NCBI GenBank assembly: GCA_006176705.1 | Contig: QRFJ01001910.1 | Location: 1 to 64,000 of the forward strand | DNA length: 64,000 nt | Direction of reading: 5' to 3' | From: Cocos nucifera | Lineage: Eukaryota; Streptophyta; Magnoliopsida; Arecales; Arecaceae | Shown here: positions 35,933 through 48,272 of the stretch, one piece after another | Position numbering within the stretch: position 1 is the stretch's first letter | Layout of the letters: each line of letters opens with the position of its first letter | Translations under genes and position numbers: made by a program | Notes under the pieces: model-generated | Databases searched by the model: none | What the model saw: the letters and a program-made list of their open reading frames with translations, nothing else | Told to the model about the DNA's origin: nothing

Positions 35933-36785
35933 ATGTCTGCGTCCAACCCATTGGCACGTATCCTGGACACACATAGACTGACTGGACCCAATTATAAAGA
36001 TTGGCTCAGGAACTACAAAATTAGTTTTGGGTTCCGAGAAGTTAACCCATGTATTGGACCAGGACCCTCCCACCTTACCAGCCCATCCATCTATTGAACA
36101 GAGAGCGTCTCTAGAAAAATGGATAGACGAAGATAATAAGGCCAGATATTACATGTTGGGCTCGATGTCTGATGAGCTCCAGCGCCAACATGAAGATATC
36201 GGGACTGCTCGCCAAATGTTGGCTCACCTGCAGGAGATGTTTGGTGAACAGAGTCGCGCAGCCAAATATCAAGTCACGAAATGACTTTTTAAGGCTAAGA
36301 TGCGTGATGGGCAGTCAGTCCAAGATCACTGTCTGACAATGATCAAGGACATGGAAGAGCTTGAGAAGCTCGGTGTGAAGTTGGACTTGGACTTGCAGAA
36401 CGATATTATTCTGCAATCCTTGACTGATGCATATGGGCAATTCATCATGAATTACCACATGCATAAACTTCAAAATTCCTTGGCCGAATTAATGAATATG
36501 CTGGTTACCGCTGAGCTTTCTATGAAAGGTTCTAAAGGCTCAGTTCTTGCTATGGAATGGACTTCTTCCAAAAGAAAGTCTTATGGAAAGAAAAAGAAGT
36601 CTGTGAAAAAGCAAAAGGTGGAAGGATCAAAGAAGAAGAAGGCAGAGCCGAAGAAAAAGGCCGATGTCAAAGGAAAAGTATTTCCATTGCAACAGCGACG
36701 GCCATTGGAAGCGGAACTGCCCTACTTACCTGGCCACCCTGAAGAACAAGAAGGAAGGTCCTTCTGGAGGTATGCTCGTTATTGA
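35933..36785 (+). pseudogene. Element A gag, interrupted
   Basis: ATG at 35933 starts MSASNPLARILDTHRLTGPN and NYKDWLRNYKI, then shifts frame near 36020. The main body runs 36027-36284 (WIDEDNKARYYMLGSMSDEL, GEQSRAAKYQVTK) to an in-frame TGA at 36282-36284. It reopens at 36285-36785 with LFKAKMRDGQSVQDH and MNYHMHKLQNSLAELMNM, a Lys-rich segment, and a change of frame at the zinc knuckle (YFHC..GHWKRNC, about 36678-36720). The knuckle's first Cys is Tyr. The TGA position is also a stop in B and E. Confidence 0.88.
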
Positions 36786-39697
36786 GTCTAACCTTACGAT
36801 TTCTTCTGCATCCAGTTGGGTGCTTGACTCTGGTTCTAGTGCTCATCTGTGCACTTCCATGCAGGGTCTTGAGGATAGCAGGAGGCTGAGGGATGGAGAC
36901 ATGATCCTACGCATCGGTAATGGAGCAAGAGTTGCTGCAGTAGCCGTGGGAACATACCCTCTTCGATTACCATCTGGTTTAGACTTAGTTTTGAAAGACT
37001 GTTATTATGTGCCTGCAGCTAGCAGGAATTTGATTTCTGTTTCATGCTTAGCACAAGAAGGCTATGTGATTACCTTCTTTAAGGACCATTGTAACATTCT
37101 TTATGAAAGAAATAAAATTGCAAATGGTTTCCTTATTAATGGTATCTTTATCAGCTACATATTGATGTACCTATTCTAACTATCGAGCAAAACGTGAATG
37201 CCAAACGACCTAGGGATAGTCCAAACGATAGATATCTATGGCACCTGAGATTAGGTCATATAGCAGAAGATAGGATCAACAAATTGGAGAAAAATGGGCT
37301 ATTGAGTCCATTGACTTCCGAGTCATATCCAACTTGTGAATCTTGTCTTCAAGGCAAAATGACTAAACTCCCTTTTGTTGGACATGGGGAGAGGGCCACA
37401 GATCTCCTTGCCCTAGTACATACTGATGTGTGCGGCCCATTTGATGTGCCGGCTAGAGGCAATTTTGTCTACTTCATTACCTTTACCGATGATCTGTCTA
37501 GGTATGGGTATGTGTATCTTATGAGACACAAGTCTGAAGCTTTTGAAAAGTTCAAAGAATTCAGACATGAAGTAGAAAAACAAACTGAAAAACCCATTAA
37601 GGTTCTTCGATCAGATCGAGGAGGTGAATACCTTAGCCGGGAATTCCTAGACTATCTAAAGAAAAATGGCATAGTCTCTCAATGGACTCCACCAGGAACA
37701 CCTCAACTCAACGGGGTTTCAGAATGGAGAAATCGGACTCTATTGGATATGGTTCGATCCATGATGAGCTTCACAGACCTCCCTGATTTTCTTTGGGGAC
37801 ACTCATTGTTAACTTCAATTTATCTACTGAATAGGGTTCCCTCTAAAACCGTTCCTACCACACCGTATGAGATATGGCACGGTAAGAAACCAAGTCTGAG
37901 TCATCTCAGAATTTGGGGTTGTCCGGCTCATGTCAAAAGACAACAAGCGGACAAGTTAGAGTTTAGGTCCTTTAGAGCTCGATTCATAGGATATCCTAAA
38001 GAGTCATTAGGATACTATTTCTACATTCCAGAAGACCACAATGTGATTGTGAGTCGACATGCCATCTTTCTTGAAAAATAGTTTATTCAAGATAGCGGCA
38101 TTGGAAAGCAGATCAAGCTTGATGAGAAAGTCTCACAAGTACAACGAGCTAAGGACCAATTGGAACCAAATCAGGTTGAGCCAATAAGAACACTACCTCC
38201 TCCACCTCGTAGATCGGAAAAGAGTTTTCCCGTCCCCCTGAAAGATACTTAGGTATTATTTCAGAGGAAGTAGAGAAAATGTTCCTCATAGGTAATGGTG
38301 CTCATGGTGATGATCCCAAAACCTACAACGAGGCGATATCAGATATCGACTCCGAGAAATGGCTAGAGGCAATGCAGTCAGAAATTGACTCGATGCACTC
38401 AAACCAAGTCTGGACCTTGGTAGATCCACCAGAAGGTATAGTACCTATTGGGTGTAAATGGATCTTCAAGAGAAAGATTGGTGCAGATGGGAAATGTGGA
38501 GACATTCAAGGCTAGACTAGTGGCAAAAGGTTATAGTCAACGCGAAGGCATTGACTATCAGGATACCTTTTCCCCAGTGGCTATGCTAAAATCCATCCGC
38601 ACATTGCTTGCCATGTTGCAGCCTATTTCGATTATGAAATATGGCAAATGGACGTGAAAACGGCATTCTTAAATGGATATCTTGAGGAAGATATCTATAT
38701 GGAACAGCCGCTAGGTTTCACATCCAGTGATACTGATCACAAGGTTTGCAAGCTGCAAAGGTCCATATATGGACTTAAGCAAGCATCTCGGAGCTGGAAC
38801 ACTCATTTCAATGATGTGATCAAAAAGTTTGGTTTCATCAAAAATGAAGAGGAACCGTGTGTTTTCAAAAAGGGTCAGTGGGAGCGCTGTTGTCTTCCTC
38901 GTATTGTACGTGGATGACATCCTCCTTATTGGGAATGATATTCCCATGTTGACAACAGTCAAAATTATGGTTGTCCAAGGAATTCTCCATGAAAGACCTA
39001 GGTGAAGCATCCTTTATTCTAGGAATTAAGGTCTATAGGGATAGACCGAATAGGATGCTAGGACTTTCACAGAAGATGTACATAGAGAAAGTACTAAAGA
39101 GGTTTAGTATGGAAAACTCTAAGAGGGGATTAATACCCTTCAGACATGGTATTCATCTTTCCAAGAAGATGTGCCCTAGCACACCTGAGGAAATAGAACG
39201 CATGAGCAAGATCCCTTATGCTTCTGCAATAGGGAGCCTCATGTATGCCATGCTATGTACACGACCTGATATAGCCCATGCTGTGAGTGTCACAAGCAGA
39301 TATCAGTCAAATCCAGGTGAAGAACACTGGACTTCTGTGAAATGTATCCTTAAGTACTTGAGAAGAACTAAGGATATGATGTTGGTCTTTGGTAATGGAG
39401 AACTCCAAGTCCAGGGATACACAGACTCGGATTTCATGTCCGATATAGATGATCGAAAGTCGACATCTGGGAGTCTGTTTGTGTGCAATGGTGGTGCTGT
39501 CAGCTGAAAGAGTTCCAAGCAAACGGTGATATCATCATCTCATCCATTCGATTACCTTGAAAAGGTTCATGTCGGAGGTCAAGAGAGTCAACTCCACAGA
39601 TAATGTGGCAGACCCACTTACAAAGCCGTTGGGCCAGCAGAAGATCGAAGCCCACCTTGAGAAGATGGGACTTAGACTTGTAGCCAATTGGCTTTAG
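36664..39697 (+). pseudogene. Element A pol: protease, integrase, reverse transcriptase, RNase H, broken
   Basis: Protease WVLDSGSSAHLC (about 36818). Integrase in one open frame 37194-38081: zinc region WHLRLGHIAEDRI and CESCLQGK, Asp in HTDVCGP and in RSDRGGEY, Glu in GVSEWRNRT (Trp where D and F have Lys or Arg). A TAG at 38079-38081 ends the frame, as in B and E. Reverse transcriptase has frameshifts near 38500, 38620, 38870 and 38960 around the catalytic YVDD (38907-38918). RNase H begins (GYTDSDFMSDIDDRKSTSGS, to 39507) but its central part is deleted at about 39523, leaving only the tail that ends LEKMGLRLVANWL and a stop at 39695-39697. Confidence 0.92.
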
Positions 39698-39700
39698 GAC

Positions 39701-39711
39701 AAGTGGGAGAT
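39701..39711 (+). other. Polypurine tract of element A
   Basis: AAGTGGGAGAT immediately upstream of the 3' LTR start. Confidence 0.88.
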
Positions 39712-41999
39712 TGTTAGATATATGTGCCCTAGAAGCCAGAATTGGCTGACACTTGTAATACACTTCTAGGGGCAAAATTATAATTTTGACTAATATCAAT
39801 AAAATGGGTTATTTTCTATCACATATGTGTATTTAGTGTCTGTGATACATCCTTTGAGTTAATGGTAATGATAATTCATATTTTCAAGAGTTGAAAATTT
39901 AAGACATGAATAATCATTATTAACTCATAAAATGCTCCCGACCATAGGATCATCACGAGGATGGTGATTGATCCGGAAAGGTTGGTGTACAATCGCTTCT
40001 CTTTAGTAGATGAGTCTTGAGTCTACGGTGTGGAGACACCGGAGCGAGAGTACAGGTACTCGTTAGAGAACGAGGGCACTGAGCGTGACCACCTCGAGTA
40101 GTCATTAGGGAAGTCTACCTTCTCGTCAATGACTGACTCGATGCTGCAGTAGTGTGTCTGGTTCTTTGACCTGAGGTGCATCGGTACAGTTCACCTTGAG
40201 GGTGTTATAGTTTGACTACACCATTACTCGATCTCCTAGCCATATGGAACCTGAGGTGTATGTTGGCTATAGCATGTTCATTGTAGGAACTGGATTGCAT
40301 CAAGATGGAATCTATCTACCTCGGTGGTAGAGGAGCAGCCCTATGATGATCATGAGAATCAAGTCCAGAAGTCCATGGCCATGGCAGAGTGAAATAATAG
40401 AAAGAGTTTCTATTTAGATTTTCACATTGGACTCGAATCGAATGATTACATCATATGACAGAAACTAGGGTTTGACGAGTTCACCTTAACCCTAATCTGA
40501 TCGGGGCTCAAGATAGAAGAACTTAATCACACAGGTAGCTGCACCAAGAGGTTCGCATTCAGCTCTGATGGGTTGCCACCATATACTGCTAGGTGTCACT
40601 GGTGGATTTTGGGAGCAATTAGAATGATTTAGATGATCGATCATTCTAGCTGTTCGAATCAGAAGAGTTCTGATCCATCGAAAGGAGTTTCGATGATGTC
40701 GATGATAGAGATCATGACATATCCCATTACCATACAGAACTGAACCTAACTGGATCACACAAACAAGGGTTTGAATCTGGTGATCATCAATTGAACTGAT
40801 CCAGTTCAATTGATCTGAATGAGATTCAATTAGGTTCAAGGAAATCGTGCTAGCACTCGATTGAACCTAACGTTCTTCTTTTACTATCATAAATAAGTTG
40901 TCCTGACTGAGCCAAAGGAGTTTGTGCTCAATCAGAGGCCTTCATATGGTCTGACTGGAGGTTGTCCAAGTCAGAAAAGGTTGTCTTATTTTGTAAGACA
41001 TTACCTGCCATTTTTGGTCACCTGCCATTTCTTGTTCTTTGACTTTGGTCAAAAGTCTACCTTTGACTGGTCAAATGTTGACCATTGACACTTTGACTTT
41101 TGACCACATGTCATGCACCTATTGGAGAGCTGGTGGGGGCCTGTCCCCCTACCAGAACCTGGCAAGGAGGAGGGCGCATGCCACCCTAGGCATGTGCCCA
41201 AGTTGGAGGCACCCTGGAGTCCTTGTTGGACAAGGACTCCACCTCCCTTTTGGATTCCAATTAGAGTTCTTCTAAGAATCCAGTTTGACTGATCTTAGGC
41301 ACCCTCTAAGGAGGAATCCAAGGGACTCTATTCTCACCAATCAGATTTAGATCTGATTTCACAAAGGGTTGTGATTGATTGGGAAGAAGAGGAGTTGGAT
41401 CACAGGTAGTCTATAAATAAGACCCTGCGCCCAACCCAAAGATTTAATATGAGATGATTGAATCACAATTCCCCATGCCCCTAGGCTGCCTCTCCCATCC
41501 TTCTTCATGCCAAACCATCTTCTCCCCTTGCTCTCCACGTCCAAAAGGAGTTTTGAATTTTTGTTGGTGTGATTCAAGCAAGAGAAGGTGATCAAAAGCT
41601 AGAAGGCTGCACTGCTGCAAAGGATGACTGCTGATCTTCAAAAGAAGTTTTGAAGATCCTCCAGATCAGATCCAGATCTAATTTTTGGAGGCGTGATAGA
41701 AAAGAAGAGGATCTCTAGATCCAGTCCGACTGGATATCGGTAGAGGCCAGGCGCTTGCGTGGCTAGATCCAGAACCTTCCGCTGCATATAGGATCATCAA
41801 TGGGTAATTGGATTACCCAAATTAGGTAAATTTAATTTAATTTAATTTATCTAAATTTATTTTAATTATTAAAATAATAAGAATTAGATCTGAAACATCT
41901 CAGATCTGATACAGATCAAAGAAAAATTTTTTTGAAATATATCTCTTGATCTGAGCAGATCTGAACGAACTTGGATTGAAAAATCAGGATTTTCCTTCA
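39712..41999 (+). repeat. 3' LTR of element A
   Basis: 2288 bp, TGTTAG to CTTCA, TATA box TATAAAT at 41412-41418. Followed by the target duplication TCAAC (42000-42004). Confidence 0.95.
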
Positions 42000-42004
42000 T
42001 CAAC
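42000..42004. repeat. Target-site duplication of element A, right copy (TCAAC)
   Basis: Exact repeat of 31766-31770. Confidence 0.92.
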
Positions 42005-42746
42005 TTCTTCCTGCTCCCCTATATAGATGGCACAATCTCCTACCCCTTTGAGAAAGATACAAAATCCTATCCTCTGAGGGCTAGAAAATCATGACAAAGC
42101 TTTCAAGTTTGAGTGAAGAACCATCCCCTATAGGTGAAGCGGGATAACAAAGGTCTCAAGATCGAGAATGGAGGGGCCTTGACAACAAAGCATCCATCAC
42201 TAGCACCTCCGAATTGACCAAAGTCAACCAATGCTTGATCATCCCTTAAGTCAGATGGATGTTGCCATCAAGAAGAAATAATCTTCATCCTTCTTCGGGA
42301 GACGAAACCAACTTAGAGATATTTTGCAAGGTGATGCAGAATGCCATAGATGAAAAAATCGGCAAGCAAGATGCCGCTATAAATAGGTGAGTTTATCATA
42401 ATTACAAACATCAAATCATGCCATGTGTAAGTCGGGGGTTAAACATCTCTGCCATCCTATGACTAAGTATTAGATTTTGAGCAAAACTTACAGTTACAAT
42501 GCTTCTGAAACCATGCACATTCAATGGCATACAGGAATAATGAGTACACTCCATCAAATGCGTGTACAAAAAGCGAGAAGATTAGCTCGTGGATATTTGA
42601 ATCAAAAATATGAAATGCAAAATCCCTCAAGTTGAGAAAGCAATTCCACAGATCAGAGCAAAATGAAAAGAATGGAATAAAAAGAAAAATTTTATTTATA
42701 TCTTTTTTTTACAAAGATTTTTGATGAGCTAAAGTGAATAAAAAAT
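42005..42746. other. Unassigned spacer
   Basis: AT-rich, no open frame or terminal repeat I can defend. A CTATATAGATGG TATA-like sequence lies near 42020. It may be part of the F LTR or of the degraded transposon region to the right. Confidence 0.4.
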
Positions 42747-44703
42747 TTAAAACATATCATCTACCAGGGGCACATCCAAGAAGCTCAGGTCCAATATTGG
42801 ATATTTCAAGGCTACCTCCTCACCAACGATGCGCTTTCCTTCATCATAATCGTCTAATGCAAATGAGGCTTTTTCTTCCCTAAATTCTTTGGACATTTGA
42901 AAATCATTAACAGCCCTCGAGGGCTTCTCCTCCGCTATTTTTGCCAGGAGTAGAGCCTCTGCCTTGGACGCTTTAGCTTTAGTGACTCCTGCTCTCAACT
43001 CCTCAACCTCAGCCTCTAAAATCTTATTGATGCCAAGCAGTCGGACATTTTCTTCTACAGATTTCTTCAATGCCACCTCGACATCCTAGACCTTCTTCTT
43101 AGTAGCTTCGGCTCTATCAGAAGTCTCCCCAACTACTTTTGATAGTTGATCCTTAGTTTTCTTGAGTATTGTGGTCTCGATCTCAAACCTCGCTGCCCTA
43201 TCCAAAAGATCAACGGTGTTCTCTATGAACCCATTTAGATAGTGGGCAAGCCATAAAAGTGTTTCACAAAGTTTGTAAGAAATAAGCCTTAAAATGAAAA
43301 AATGAAAATAGAAGACATAGTCAATGCCATCGACTTACCTGAACAAAACAGTCCATAGCTTTTCGTCTCCTCATCTTTAGAGGTTCAAGTAGTAGTTTGG
43401 ACGCATCAACAAGAAAAAAAAATTTGAGAATGCCTTGCACGCCAACTTATAATCGTCTATAGATGAACCCTCATAGTTGACCTCAGTTGGCATGGCTCCA
43501 GAAGTGCCAGCATTCTCGAAAACTCATGATTCTTCCATTAGAGCCTTCAAAGTGATAACCAATCGAGCTCTCAAAGCTTGGGTGGACTCGGCAAGCAGTG
43601 TTCCAGCCGCCACTGTCTCACTGACACTAGCTCCCTTGGATATCTCCTCCTCTAGGAAAAGGTTAGAGACTTCGGGAGCTAGTAAACTTAGCATGGCCTT
43701 GCTGAATAAACATTCAATAGAGGCCTCATTATTACCCTTGGGGATCGAAGGCTCCAAATCGCATGGAACCTACACAATCTGGAAGTCCACGAGGCTAAGA
43801 AGACCAGACTCTTTGGCTTCAGAAGATTGCAATGCCGGAAGAGGTTTAATTCAAACACGAGCAGATCTCCCACCAGCTGTACCTATCCTTCTTTTTCGAT
43901 GACCTTTCAAAACCAAGGCCTTAAGTGGACCCTGATCATTTCCTGAAATCCAAAGTATTAGTTGATTGATATCAAATTTGAAGTTTGAAAGATTTATCAA
44001 CACGGAAAGCAAATACATACCCATGGAGTTAAATTGGCTAATTCCAATATTGAACAGGATCTATTCAGAGAGGAGCTCCCTCAGTTCTAGGATCTCGAAA
44101 TCATGCAAGGTATCCAGATCTTGTTTCAAACGTGGACCAAGCAGCGGATCTTTTAACAAGTTTTCTTGCAGCTTCCCCCAATCGACAAAACCCCAGTTTT
44201 CTCCCGAAGTATGGAAAACAAATAGGAACCAAATCTTCCAATCATGAACGGTAGAAGGAGCTTCTTGGATCAGTAGGAGAACACCTTTCCTAACCCGGGG
44301 GGTCACGTACCACCAACCGTGGGCAATAGGATGCCTCTTAATCATGAAATAATAATGAAAAGGTGTAATAGTTGGCTCTACCCTGGCTAAAAGACATGCC
44401 ACAATGAAGCCACAAATATGGCACCATGAGTTCAACACCATAGAATAAAACAACATTTCTAGATAACAAAAAAGAGCAATGAAAAAAGAATGAAGAGGGA
44501 ACCTCAATCCGATCAAAAAATACTCATCATACACTCTAATTCGATTAGGAGGGGAATTGCAAACCCGTTTTTCTGGCTTTGGAACTTTGAGCTAGAATTC
44601 TGGAGGAAAGTTAAACTAGTTATGAATTGATATTAAATCCTCCTCCATCATCTCTGATCGAAAATCCAAGGGAGCAAATTCAAAATCTCTGGAGTGAGCC
44701 ATC
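42747..44703 (-). pseudogene. Gypsy-type transposase-like (Transposase_28-like) coiled-coil protein, spliced, with stops
   Basis: Minus-strand reading from ATG 44703: MAHSRDFEF, then a domain with YDEYFLIGLRFPLHSFFIAL, FHYYFMIKRHP and WKIWFLFVFHTSGENW (44534-44061). This resembles the plant putative-gypsy-type-transposon domain PF04195 from memory of the family. A clean 78-bp GT-AG intron lies at 43943-44020 and the frame continues across it. The second part is low complexity with Ser and Lys. The third (about 43260-42747) is a predicted coiled coil, KKSVEENVRLL and EVEELRAGVTKAKASKAEAL, ending LDVPLVDDMF. At least six in-frame stops interrupt it, nearly all TAG or TGA. No RT or integrase accompanies it. 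Its cellular role is unknown to me. Confidence 0.62.
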
Positions 44704-45278
44704 TTTCACAAAAAAGAGGTGAACAGACAAAAAACTTGTAGCAAGAAGAAGGTGACAAAGCCTAGCTTTTTATTTCATTTGGGCCTTATATGCAAATCAA
44801 ATTGGCAAGTATTCGAATGATTCATCTTCTCAGAATATTGAATGCAGACAATGAAAATCAACACAATCTGGATGCGTAGCAATCAGCTATTAGGCGTAGC
44901 CTCCACTGTTGATACGATGAATCGATACGGATAGCCAAAAACGTGCTCTGCTTCACTCATGAAGCAACATGCGTGAATGTGCCATAGAAATCAGCATGCG
45001 ACTGGCAGTTTCAATCCCACATCTTTTGGTTCCCCACAAATCATTCGATGGACATGATAAAAATGATAAAATCCATAACCTAGGCTGAAAAACGAGTCGG
45101 ACAGCTTAGAGAAGGAAAGATAGGGATGATTTTACCTTGATGATGTTTTTTTTTTTATAGATCTTTCATACCAAACATGGTTTACAAAAACAAAAAAAGA
45201 AGATATACAAAGATGCCATCAAAAACTCCTTGACAATCCACCTCAAAAAAATTTTCCTCCGCTTTCAAATATATTTTT
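44704..45278. other. Unassigned spacer
   Basis: No supported gene. It holds an ordinary AT-rich sequence with a run of nine or more T at about 45148-45158. Confidence 0.4.
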
Positions 45279-46648
45279 CTACACGTCTGGATCCACCTTA
45301 TCCTTTCTGGTGGCGATGTCAGAAGCATTTGTGAACTTGCCAAGGCAAACATGAATTACGGATTGCAGGTTGACATCTAATCGATATGTATGTAGAAGTT
45401 CAGCAATACCCTCAGGGAGATGAGGCAAGGCCATTTTCTTGCATTCGTTAAATCCTACATAAAAGCCCATCTTGCAAGCCTTGATGATGAAGTCGGTTCT
45501 GGCCTTCCTCAACCGCTCGAGTGAATCACTTGTTGTCTGAAGTTCAGCTAAAGGCTCCTGAGTCACGGGCCCTCCTCTAGATGAGGAAATTTAAGACCTT
45601 CATGATGCCTCTCCTACGTGGTGATCTCTGCTAGAAGATCTAGGCCTCTTACTTGGCCAGCTGTCGAACTCTTGAGGGAAAAGAGTTTCTGACAAAGATC
45701 CATCCCTCTCCACGAGTGTCCTTTTCAAGTGTCTGACAATGTCGTGTACTCAATGACAATCTCAATTAGCTTTGGATCTTTGCTTTTCAAGGACCTCGAT
45801 CCTATGGCTAGCTCTGTTTAACTCATTGTCTTGTCGATCGATTACCTCCTAAACTTCAAAAAGAGCTTTCTCAAAGCAGTCAATTTTTTTAATTAGATTG
45901 ACATTGACAGCCTTCTCCTGCTCAAAATAATATTTAAATTTCTTGAGCTCCCCTCTCATCTTCATGAGTTCTAAAAGCGAAAACTTGAAAGCGGCCCCAG
46001 CAAATTTCATCAAATAATGGCTAATTGAAGCCAAGGATTTGAAGGCGCCAACTACTTAATGATGAATATCTTCTCCCTCCAAAGCCAATCTATCCATGGG
46101 AGCGAGCTGCCTCCTCAGAAAATTAGTGACGACTCTCAGGTTGTTCATAGTAGGAAAAGAGAGAGAAGCTGATGGTGCCATCTCCGCTTGAGCCTCTATT
46201 GGAGGGGCATTGGAAGTTGGAATTTCTACCCTTTGTGGTTCGACAATCTCAATCGCTCCGGCCAAGCTAAGAGAACCAGCTACCTCTGCAACTTTTTTTG
46301 TCACTTCGGGAGATTTGCCCCCATCTCCATGATGACACACATCAGGGAGGTAGTAGGGACAACCTCTATGAAAGTTCCCATCATCGATTTTGCCGCCACC
46401 TCTACATCTTCCCTCACCGAATCCCCTAGCTCAACCTTATCATCACCTACCGGATCCTGTGAGTTACTCATTAACGAGATCTCATCTCTTTCTACATCAT
46501 TCGAGATAGGAAGATAAGCTGTTAAGAAAGCGACATCCGATTCTTCAACAGAAGAGCAACTAGAAGCATGGAGCTGGGCAAATGAAATCTTAGCCCGTAG
46601 TCTTTGAGTTGATAACCTTTTTAGCATCTCCATCATCAGAGGATCCAT
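45279..46648 (-). pseudogene. Second coiled-coil, transposon-associated protein, broken
   Basis: Minus-strand reading from 46648: LKRLSTQRLRAKISFAQLH followed by an acidic, Ser/Val-rich stretch. A frameshift near 46340 leads into VTKKVAEVAGSL and NLRVVTNFLRRQLAPMDRL (46340-46056). Beyond a stop come helical segments FSLLELMKMRGELKKFKYYF and VNVNLIKKIDCFEKALFEV (46034-45849), TAG/TGA stops, and a final ELQTTSDSLERLRKARTDFI to MGFYVGFNECKKMALPHLPE block (45566-45279). The composition and the GFxEC-type tail are like the C-terminal halves of plant gypsy-type transposon proteins, as in the neighbouring 42747-44703 gene. An open stretch 46655-46861 upstream could be its 5' end. I do not assign a function. 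Confidence 0.5.
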
Positions 46649-46861
46649 CTAGCCCTAAAAGCCTAGCAAGATAACTCTGGAAGAAGGGATGCATGAGATA
46701 GAGGATTTCGTATTTAGAAATATCTTTTTCCTCTCGCTCACCCTCTTTATGTGTTTAAAAAGAGGAAGGTGAAGACAAACGGACACCCATTCCAAATTGT
46801 CTTCTCCTAATGAATCGGCAGATAGATGGACTCTCCGACTGTAGCTATCCTCACCCCTCAA

Positions 46862-47368
46862 GGGATGACATTGTCAATAATTAAATATCAAAATATAACT
46901 GTGAATAAGGAAGCAGATCAATCGATCTGAGGCGTCGTTCAGAAATAGTTCTTTATCCTGATTCTCGGACTTAGCACTAAGAGGATAGTATTATGATGGT
47001 AATGTAAATACCTCAGATCGTCTGATCTATTTTAGAAATACCTTAGTTCAATTCCTATCTACGAACACCAAATGATCAACAAAATTGCTATAATACCCTC
47101 TAAACTGGTGTCCAATCCCCAGTAGTGGACCCGACCTGTTCTTTCTGACGAACACCTTGGATGACATTCGTAACTTGTATATCACCTCGGATAGGTGATT
47201 CATCTTATAGATTAATGGCAATACATCTATAATCTAACCACGAACAAATTGTTCTCCACTCGTCCTAAACTATCGACGATAGATAAGGCATTCTGATCAC
47301 ATTGATAACAACCTTCTCATTTGAAGGAAGCCCGAAAATCTTGCTATGATGACATTGGCGGTCCAAAA
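46862..47368. other. Unassigned sequence, probably transposon debris
   Basis: No frame, repeat or RNA gene I can support. Confidence 0.4.
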
Positions 47369-47600
47369 TTAACGGAATGGCGTAACCACCGCATAGAGCT
47401 TTCCTACAAATATCACAGACCCCGAGGACATAGGTATGTAGGAAATTTCTCTTAGAAAATCTTTTGTTGCTTGATCGTTCTCTACTGATTTGAACATTGG
47501 AGGGTTTTCATTAGAGTCAAATCCTCCAGCTCGGACTTTGTTTTGTAGGTCACTCCAGCACCCATTGTAAGAAGCCAACCGCTCCACTTTCGTACAGTTT
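47369..47600 (-). repeat. LTR-like fragment
   Basis: On the minus strand a stretch with ACCTACAAAACAAAGTCCG and CCTCCAATGTTCAAATCAG resembles a phrase common in monocot LTR or TRIM-type repeats. A 72-codon open frame here is likely incidental. Low confidence because no partner copy is in the window. Confidence 0.3.
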
Positions 47601-48125
47601 TCAGCAATAATAACTAGACTCCTAAATAATTAAGCTGAGATATATCATATTTGCTTTGTATACTTCCAGTAATATATGATTAATCTCCCAATACGCACAC
47701 CTAAAAAAAAATAATAATGGACTGCACGCAATCACGTTAAGATACGAAGAAGATACCATCAACTTTTAGATGCCTTGAGTTTCTGTCATTACTCCGTTCA
47801 CTTACTTTAGTGATAAGTAGGGATATGATGCAATACACCTTGCCTTGTAAAGTTTCCTCATATCTTCTGCAAAAATCGGACTGGATCTCAGAATGAACAT
47901 TTAATGAAGGATATTCTAGAGGTTGAATGTAGCAAAATCTCAAAGGGTTTAATCTAACTGCAAAATGGATAACATGCTTTCTGCCTATATTTCTATACCA
48001 GGACTTTTGTCAAAACAATTCCTTCTCTCGTCTTTGATTCTAATGTCCGGTTTTCCGGAGCTGATTCAGCGAGCTGCACGAGCCAGTCCCGTGACCCATG
48101 CCGTTTGTTCCGTGGCTTCCAATGA

Positions 48126-48174
48126 CCAATTACCATCTCGCCCCAGTATCTCTCCCTCTTCCTCAACTATAAAT
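48126..48174 (+). promoter_or_regulatory. Core promoter of the GH9 gene
   Basis: CCAAT at 48126-48130 and a TATA box TATAAAT at 48168-48174, preceded by CT-rich sequence. The TATA box is 105 bp before the ATG, leaving room for a 5' UTR of roughly 70 nt. Spacing is normal for a plant promoter. Confidence 0.6.
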
Positions 48175-48272
48175 TTGCAACCCCAAACCACGAATCCCCC
48201 ACACCAACTCAGGCCTATCCAATCTCCATTTTCTAGTGGTGCCAAGTTCGCTGCACAGCACCACTAATCAAC

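Larger units (their letters stand above)
31771..41999 (+). mobile_element. Copia element A (family 1), full length
   Basis: 10,229-bp LTR retrotransposon with intact 5-bp duplication TCAAC. Order: 5' LTR 31771-34055, PBS 34058-34069, leader, gag from 35933, protease-integrase-RT-RNase H to 39697, polypurine tract 39701-39711, 3' LTR 39712-41999. The two LTRs differ at about a dozen places in the first 310 bp by hand count, fewer than for D or E, so A is younger. It is nevertheless non-coding for a full set: gag has a stop, RT has at least four frameshifts, and about 200 bp are deleted from RNase H. Confidence 0.95.

Noticed and set aside
36027..36785. Programmed ribosomal frameshift between gag and pol in A and B
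   Set aside because: The frame change at the zinc knuckle involves different local indels in A and B, which fits decay better than a conserved slippery site.
40492..40839. Open frame with YGNGICHDLYHR, recurring at 6444, 32549 and 56242
   Set aside because: Same reasoning: antisense frame in the U3 part of family-1 LTRs with no motif.
45279..46861. Host regulatory gene with a coiled coil
   Set aside because: Frameshifts and stops throughout, and composition like neighbouring gypsy-type transposon proteins.
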